From the NCBI RefSeq assembly GCF_003369565.1, contig NZ_PIOD01000016.1, positions 84,581 through 148,580 of the forward strand: a stretch of 64,000 nucleotides of DNA. The letters are read 5' to 3'. Each line of letters begins with the position of its first letter. The stretch's first letter is position 1. The translations under genes were made by a program, and so were the position numbers. Shown in pieces: positions 59,994 to 64,000 of this stretch. Under the pieces are notes generated by a model, which was not told the DNA's origin, did not search any database, and was given only the letters and a program-made list of their open reading frames with translations. Origin of the DNA: Oceanobacillus chungangensis (GTDB lineage: Bacteria > Bacillota > Bacilli > Bacillales > Amphibacillaceae).

Positions 59994-60101
59994 GGGTTGG
60001 ATTATTTTTAATTATTTTTAATGGTATTAAATTCTTCAAGTACCAATGCATCATCAAGTGGAAATCTTAAATCGGCTTGAATTCACTCTATTGCCTCACT
60101 A

Positions 60102-63005
60102 TTAACCATCCACTCCATTCACAATATAATGATATAGCTTACTATCAATCGGCTGTTCCATCACCATATTCATATGTACAACTGGAATTTCCTTACCTTT
60201 TTTATCCTTCATCTTATCTTGTTCAACAGTCTGTTTATCAGGAATTGCTTCTCCTAAATAATAAAAACCACTACCTTCATCATCATCCTTTTTCATAAAG
60301 ATGTGAATATCACTGTTGTTTTCTTCTGCATTAATTATTTTCTCAACCTCTCCTGACTCCAAGGTTCTGTTACTTCTCGTATACCATTTAAGAATTTCTG
60401 GACTGATAAATTCATCGCCATAGTCTACACTTGCTTCTACCTCATCATTTTTATGATAGGTAACAAATATAGGGCATGTTTGGTGTTTTGGCTTGTAGCC
60501 GTACATCGTTGAACTTTCGTCATTATGCCAGTTCAACAGCTTACAAGCATCTTTTCTGGAATACTTCTCATAAAGTGTTAGTGGCTTATTCGATTGATAG
60601 GCTTTGCTCTTTTTCATTGCACTTTGTAGGACATCATTCACTAAATGCTTGAAGTAGGGATTTGAATTTAGATTTTCTCGTATTTCATCATTAAACGAGA
60701 CGTGCTTATTATCGTCAAGCCAGATTACACTTGGCTTGCCTCCATATTTTCCCTGATCCGCTTGCGTAAAAAATGATAAATCGAGAACACGATGTACCGA
60801 GTTTAATGTAGCATCATCTACTAGACAACCCGATTTCTTTAATTCCTCGAGATAATCCGCATAATTCACTTTTTCATTTTGTAATAACAAATTTAGTAAA
60901 ATGATTTCATGTTTTCTTTTTCCATCTAATATTTCTAATGAAAGCATTGTTAGCACACTATTTTCGTATACATTCAATGTAGGAATTTCTTCTTTCATTT
61001 TTAACAAAAATTGATAATAGTTCTTATATTTATCTGCAATAACAACTGGATCAATAGAATGATTCTTTACAAAGTCATAAAAATATGGAATCTTACCAAT
61101 TCTATTTTTCAATTCAACATACGCATCTTTTAAAATCTTCATTGCTGTTAAATTACTATTATTGATAGATTTAAAGATTTGTTTTTTAGCAATTTCCTCA
61201 AAGTTTACTGTTGAAACTCCTTTTATATAGCTAGTTTCTGTGGTGTGTCTGCGGATATTATCTTTGTTCTGTGACTTATCACCTGATAATGCTACCGGAA
61301 TTAAATAGTTGTTTTTATAGTTACCAATAAAATCAATAATCGTAACAAAATCTTTTGTATCATGCTTACGGAGTCCCCGTCCTAGTTGTTGAATAAAAAT
61401 GATACTTGATTGTGTCTGTCTTAACATAACAACTTGATTTATGCTTGGGATATCTATTCCTTCATTGAAAATATCCACTGTTAAAATGTAATCGATCGCG
61501 CCATTTTCTAGTCTATCTACTTGATGTATTCTCTCTTCCTGTGAATGATCACCAGTTAATGCAACGGTACGGAGGCCTCTTTCATTTAACGCTGCAGATA
61601 GTTTTATCGCTTCTTCCTTTCTACTACAGAACATCAATCCTCGTACACTACCACCCGAAAATCCGTAGTAATTAATCTTATCGATGATATGGCTAACACG
61701 TTCTTCCGTAACTAGGTTTGACAAAATAGTTGCATCGTCAATAATCTCCCCATCATATTCCAAATCTGTCACACCAAAATAATGGAAAGGACAAAGCATA
61801 TCCTCCTCCAACGCTTCTTGCAAACGAATCTCATAAGCAATATGATAATCAAATAGCTCATAAATATTAAAATCATCTGTACGTTCTGGAGTAGCGGTCA
61901 TCCCCATTAAAAATTTGGGCTTGAAGTAATTAATTACATTAAGATATGATTTGGCACCAGCTTTATGGACCTCATCAATAAGAATATAATCGAATTCCTG
62001 TGGATCGAACTGACTTAGCGTCTCTTGCTTAGAGATCGTTTGTATTGTAGCAAATAAATACCTAGCATTGGTTTGCTTGTTAGAGCCTGATAAAACTCCG
62101 AAATCTTTCGTTTGACCTCCCATTATTCGTTGGAAGTCTGACTTTGCTTTATTAAGTATTTGCTCACGATGAACAATAAATAGCATTTTCTTAGGAGCAA
62201 ATCTCCTTACGTCAAATGCTGAAAGATACGTTTTTCCTGTTCCAGTCGCTGAAATAACCAACCCTTTATCGTGACCAGCATCTCGAACGGCTTGAATTTG
62301 TTTTAGTGCTGCTTGCTGCATTTTATTTGGCTTAATTTGTAGTGCTTCCTCGAGAGGATTAGCATTATATTGTGCAGGTAATTCTATTACCTTTTCTGTT
62401 TTATTAAATTCTCCAGGCGTATATGTACTTTCATATTTGGAAATCCACGCGTCGGTTAACGGTTGTGCTTCTTTCCAAACCTCTTCAAATTGACTATTAA
62501 AATGATGAATTACCTCACCATCTTCATGAGAAGTAAGTTTTACATTCCATTCATGATTTACCTTCAGTGCATGTGCAGTTAAATTTGAACTTCCAACAAT
62601 CAAAGAGTAATAGTCTTCATGACCAAATATATAACCCTTTGAATGAAATCCTTCTATATCCGTCAATCTCACTTCGACATTCGTAATCTTCAATAATTCT
62701 TTAAACACTTTAGGCTGATTAAAATTTAGAAAGGTAGACGTTAAGATACGTCCATTTATTCCTTTTCTTTTGAGATCTAGTAAATATGATTTAAGTGTTG
62801 CGAGTCCGCTTTCTGTAATAAAAGCAACAGAGAAGATAAAAGAGTTACAGCTCTCTAGTTCTTCGAGTATTGAGGTTAGAACGTTTTCATTTTGTCTAGG
62901 ATTATTTACTAAAAGCTTAGGTGTGTACCTGCTTGATTTAGCATGCTTTTTATCAATAAATCCTTTATGTAACGATGTCTTTAAATTTTGTATAAAATCC
63001 TCCAT
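60102..63005 (-). CDS. HKD-nuclease/SF2 helicase fusion with DUF3427-like tail
   Basis: A 967-residue protein with the start set at 63005 (GGTGG five bases upstream; an ATG four codons earlier has none). Domains: a PLD-type nuclease (about 30-190) with a single HKD motif FHSKGYIFG and VGSSNLTAHALKV; an SF2 helicase (about 225-580) with Walker A SATGTGKTYLSAFD, DEVHKAG, MTATPERTD, VDIFNEGIDIP and QQLGRGLRKHDTKD; then a long C-terminal region like DUF3427 (about 600-960). This type is widespread and often near phage defence or repair genes. It lies in a region with a NUDIX hydrolase and an excisionase-type protein. Role in defence is inferred. Confidence 0.88.
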   Translation of the reverse strand: MEDFIQNLKTSLHKGFIDKKHAKSSRYTPKLLVNNPRQNENVLTSILEELESCNSFIFSVAFITESGLATLKSYLLDLKRKGINGRILTSTFLNFNQPKVFKELLKITNVEVRLTDIEGFHSKGYIFGHEDYYSLIVGSSNLTAHALKVNHEWNVKLTSHEDGEVIHHFNSQFEEVWKEAQPLTDAWISKYESTYTPGEFNKTEKVIELPAQYNANPLEEALQIKPNKMQQAALKQIQAVRDAGHDKGLVISATGTGKTYLSAFDVRRFAPKKMLFIVHREQILNKAKSDFQRIMGGQTKDFGVLSGSNKQTNARYLFATIQTISKQETLSQFDPQEFDYILIDEVHKAGAKSYLNVINYFKPKFLMGMTATPERTDDFNIYELFDYHIAYEIRLQEALEEDMLCPFHYFGVTDLEYDGEIIDDATILSNLVTEERVSHIIDKINYYGFSGGSVRGLMFCSRKEEAIKLSAALNERGLRTVALTGDHSQEERIHQVDRLENGAIDYILTVDIFNEGIDIPSINQVVMLRQTQSSIIFIQQLGRGLRKHDTKDFVTIIDFIGNYKNNYLIPVALSGDKSQNKDNIRRHTTETSYIKGVSTVNFEEIAKKQIFKSINNSNLTAMKILKDAYVELKNRIGKIPYFYDFVKNHSIDPVVIADKYKNYYQFLLKMKEEIPTLNVYENSVLTMLSLEILDGKRKHEIILLNLLLQNEKVNYADYLEELKKSGCLVDDATLNSVHRVLDLSFFTQADQGKYGGKPSVIWLDDNKHVSFNDEIRENLNSNPYFKHLVNDVLQSAMKKSKAYQSNKPLTLYEKYSRKDACKLLNWHNDESSTMYGYKPKHQTCPIFVTYHKNDEVEASVDYGDEFISPEILKWYTRSNRTLESGEVEKIINAEENNSDIHIFMKKDDDEGSGFYYLGEAIPDKQTVEQDKMKDKKGKEIPVVHMNMVMEQPIDSKLYHYIVNGVDG

Positions 63006-63088
63006 AATAACCACCATTCATTACTATCTTAATAGGATAATTTTACTACTTTATCTACTTAACCGCAAATACATTTTAAAATATTCAA

Positions 63089-63120
63089 AAAGCTATTCAT
63101 GATTTATGAATAGCTTTGAA
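63089..63120 (-). terminator. Terminator after the NUDIX gene
   Basis: AAAGCTATTCAT pairs perfectly with ATGAATAGCTTT around a 5-base loop; on the minus strand TTTTTG follows. It lies nine bases after the NUDIX stop, so the helicase gene downstream probably has its own promoter or depends on read-through. Confidence 0.85.
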
Positions 63121-63125
63121 AATTA

Positions 63126-63524
63126 TTATAAGGAATATTCATTTGCTAACTTCTCAATAGCTGGTACGTCTGCAGGCGCCCAATCCAAGTATTCAAGTTC
63201 ATTTGGCGCTAACCATCTTATTTCTGCATGCTCTGTTAATACAGGTTCACCCTCAATAAGTTTACATATATATGTAGTTAAATGGACAATACCAAAGTCA
63301 TATTCATAAACCGTATGGTCGACCTTTTCACCAATTTCTATTTTACAATGCATTTCTTCATCTATTTCTCTCTTTAATGCTTCTTGCGGTGTTTCGCCTG
63401 TTTCAATTTTTCCACCAGGAAATTCCCATTTGTATGGTAACGATTTATCTGGACCTCTTTGGGCACATAGTATTTTTCCATTTTTAATGATTACCGCCCC
63501 TACAACATGTATATATTTCTTCAT
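63126..63524 (-). CDS. NUDIX hydrolase, MutT-like
   Basis: A 132-residue pyrophosphohydrolase. The NUDIX box is GGKIETGETPQEALKREIDE followed by E, with the complete G-x5-E-x7-RE-x2-EE-x-G-like pattern except that the last Gly is replaced (EEMHCKI). The N-terminus HVVGAVIIKNGKILCAQRG is MutT-like, suggesting hydrolysis of oxidised or modified nucleoside triphosphates. It precedes the helicase gene on the same strand. AAGGAGGATACAA precedes the ATG. Confidence 0.88.
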   Translation of the reverse strand: MKKYIHVVGAVIIKNGKILCAQRGPDKSLPYKWEFPGGKIETGETPQEALKREIDEEMHCKIEIGEKVDHTVYEYDFGIVHLTTYICKLIEGEPVLTEHAEIRWLAPNELEYLDWAPADVPAIEKLANEYSL

Positions 63525-63610
63525 TTGTATCCTCCTTGTGATAAAATTAGCTTTTACTTTTTAGTATTATTAATACTATTATAGATGAGCCCTACTTTAG
63601 TGCAATTATA

Positions 63611-64000
63611 TCACTGTTCTCTTCTACCCGCTCTTTCATGACTAGTCACATAAACCATTCCCGGAAGCAATACAACCGCAACAACAACCAGCACAATCAC
63701 CATCGTGTCCATATTCCCATCATTCATTCCAGTTGCAAATGCCAGACCATAAATGCTGGATGCCAGGATATTCCCTATAAACCTTGATGTCATCAGGAGG
63801 CCCGAAGCAATTCCGCTTTCCGATGCATGGATGAAAGAATACAACAGGTTTTGTAATCCAATATTTTGGACACCGTTGCTGATTCCAAAAATAGCTAACA
63901 CGACTGCAACCCAATATAACGGAGAATCATATTGAATCGTAAATAACAGGGAAACGCCAATTAACCCTGTAAGCCCACTGAATAGTAAAGGAATTCGGAA
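63611..64000 (-). CDS. MFS transporter, C-terminal part (5' end outside window)
   Basis: The last 129 codons of a major facilitator gene that continues past the window edge; the frame is open to position 64000. Visible segments: GLTGLIGVSLLF, YWVAVVLAIFGISNGVQNIG, SGIASGLLMTSRFIGNILAS and a final helix VIVLVVVAVVLLPGMVYV, which fit TM9-12. The pattern is like drug:H+ antiporters of 14- or 12-segment type. No start or substrate can be given. Confidence 0.75.
   Translation of the reverse strand, partial: FRIPLLFSGLTGLIGVSLLFTIQYDSPLYWVAVVLAIFGISNGVQNIGLQNLLYSFIHASESGIASGLLMTSRFIGNILASSIYGLAFATGMNDGNMDTMVIVLVVVAVVLLPGMVYVTSHERAGRREQ

Noticed and set aside
58672-63524. Attachment-site direct repeats at the edges of the island
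   Set aside because: I could not find a convincing matched pair by eye, and no integrase gene is in the window.

Overview
The window looks like chromosomal DNA of a low-GC, Gram-positive, spore-former-type Bacillaceae, of the Oceanobacillus/Virgibacillus kind. I infer this from AGGAGG-type ribosome binding sites, U-run terminators, CcpA-type cre sites, a PyrR RNA site, LicT antiterminator targets, lipoprotein signals and many relatives of Bacillus subtilis genes (yvgT, yvgN, yxjI, yxjG, yesL, bglP, licT, codB types). No rRNA, tRNA, CRISPR array or intact transposase was seen. The species cannot be fixed from the sequence alone.

Layout. 1-9.2 kb, mostly + strand: 3' part of a mannose-6-phosphate isomerase gene with a sodium:solute symporter, a small SDR protein, an ASCH protein, a class A beta-lactamase (minus), an M20 peptidase remnant, a TRIC-type channel, a ZIP metal transporter and small unknown proteins. 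9.2-16 kb: a decayed M50-like gene, a BCCT betaine/choline transporter, an OFA-family MFS carrier and a SelO/YdiU AMPylase. 16-23 kb: pyridoxine kinase divergent from an ECF S-component (B6 salvage), a CBS protein, a DUF5050-like lipoprotein, a broken two-gene membrane unit and a dicarboxylate/amino-acid symporter. 23-28.6 kb: one very large secreted amylopullulanase with two catalytic domains and two upstream cre sites. 28.9-31.7 kb: codB-codA behind a PyrR attenuator. 32.5-35.2 kb: an HxlR regulator facing an MFS exporter and an aldo-keto reductase. 35.4-37.7 kb: a possible NDT/TIR-like protein, a membrane protein and a LURP-one protein.

38-44.4 kb is a beta-glucoside unit (licT, bglP and two GH1 6-phospho-beta-glucosidases) with two RAT/terminator leaders, two promoters and cre sites. 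44.5-48.6 kb is a hydantoin/carbamoyl-amide unit: a hydantoinase, an N-carbamoylsarcosine-amidase-like hydrolase, and a sigma-54 activator whose likely binding sites lie upstream of a clear -24/-12 promoter. 49-58.5 kb: a small unknown protein, a MetE-like YxjG protein, a sugar ABC operon (TIM-barrel isomerase, binding protein, two permeases, dehydrogenase and probably YesL) lacking its own ATPase and regulator, and a GntP permease. 58.7-63.5 kb looks like a mobile or defence island: an excisionase-type protein and a DnaB-like helicase with a replaced N-terminus, beside an HKD-nuclease/SF2-helicase and a NUDIX hydrolase. The window ends inside an MFS gene.

The most interesting parts are the sigma-54 hydantoin unit with its repeated palindromes, the HKD-helicase/NUDIX/excisionase island with a hairpin over the excisionase ribosome binding site, the NDT/TIR-like orphan protein, and several structured or repeated intergenic elements.
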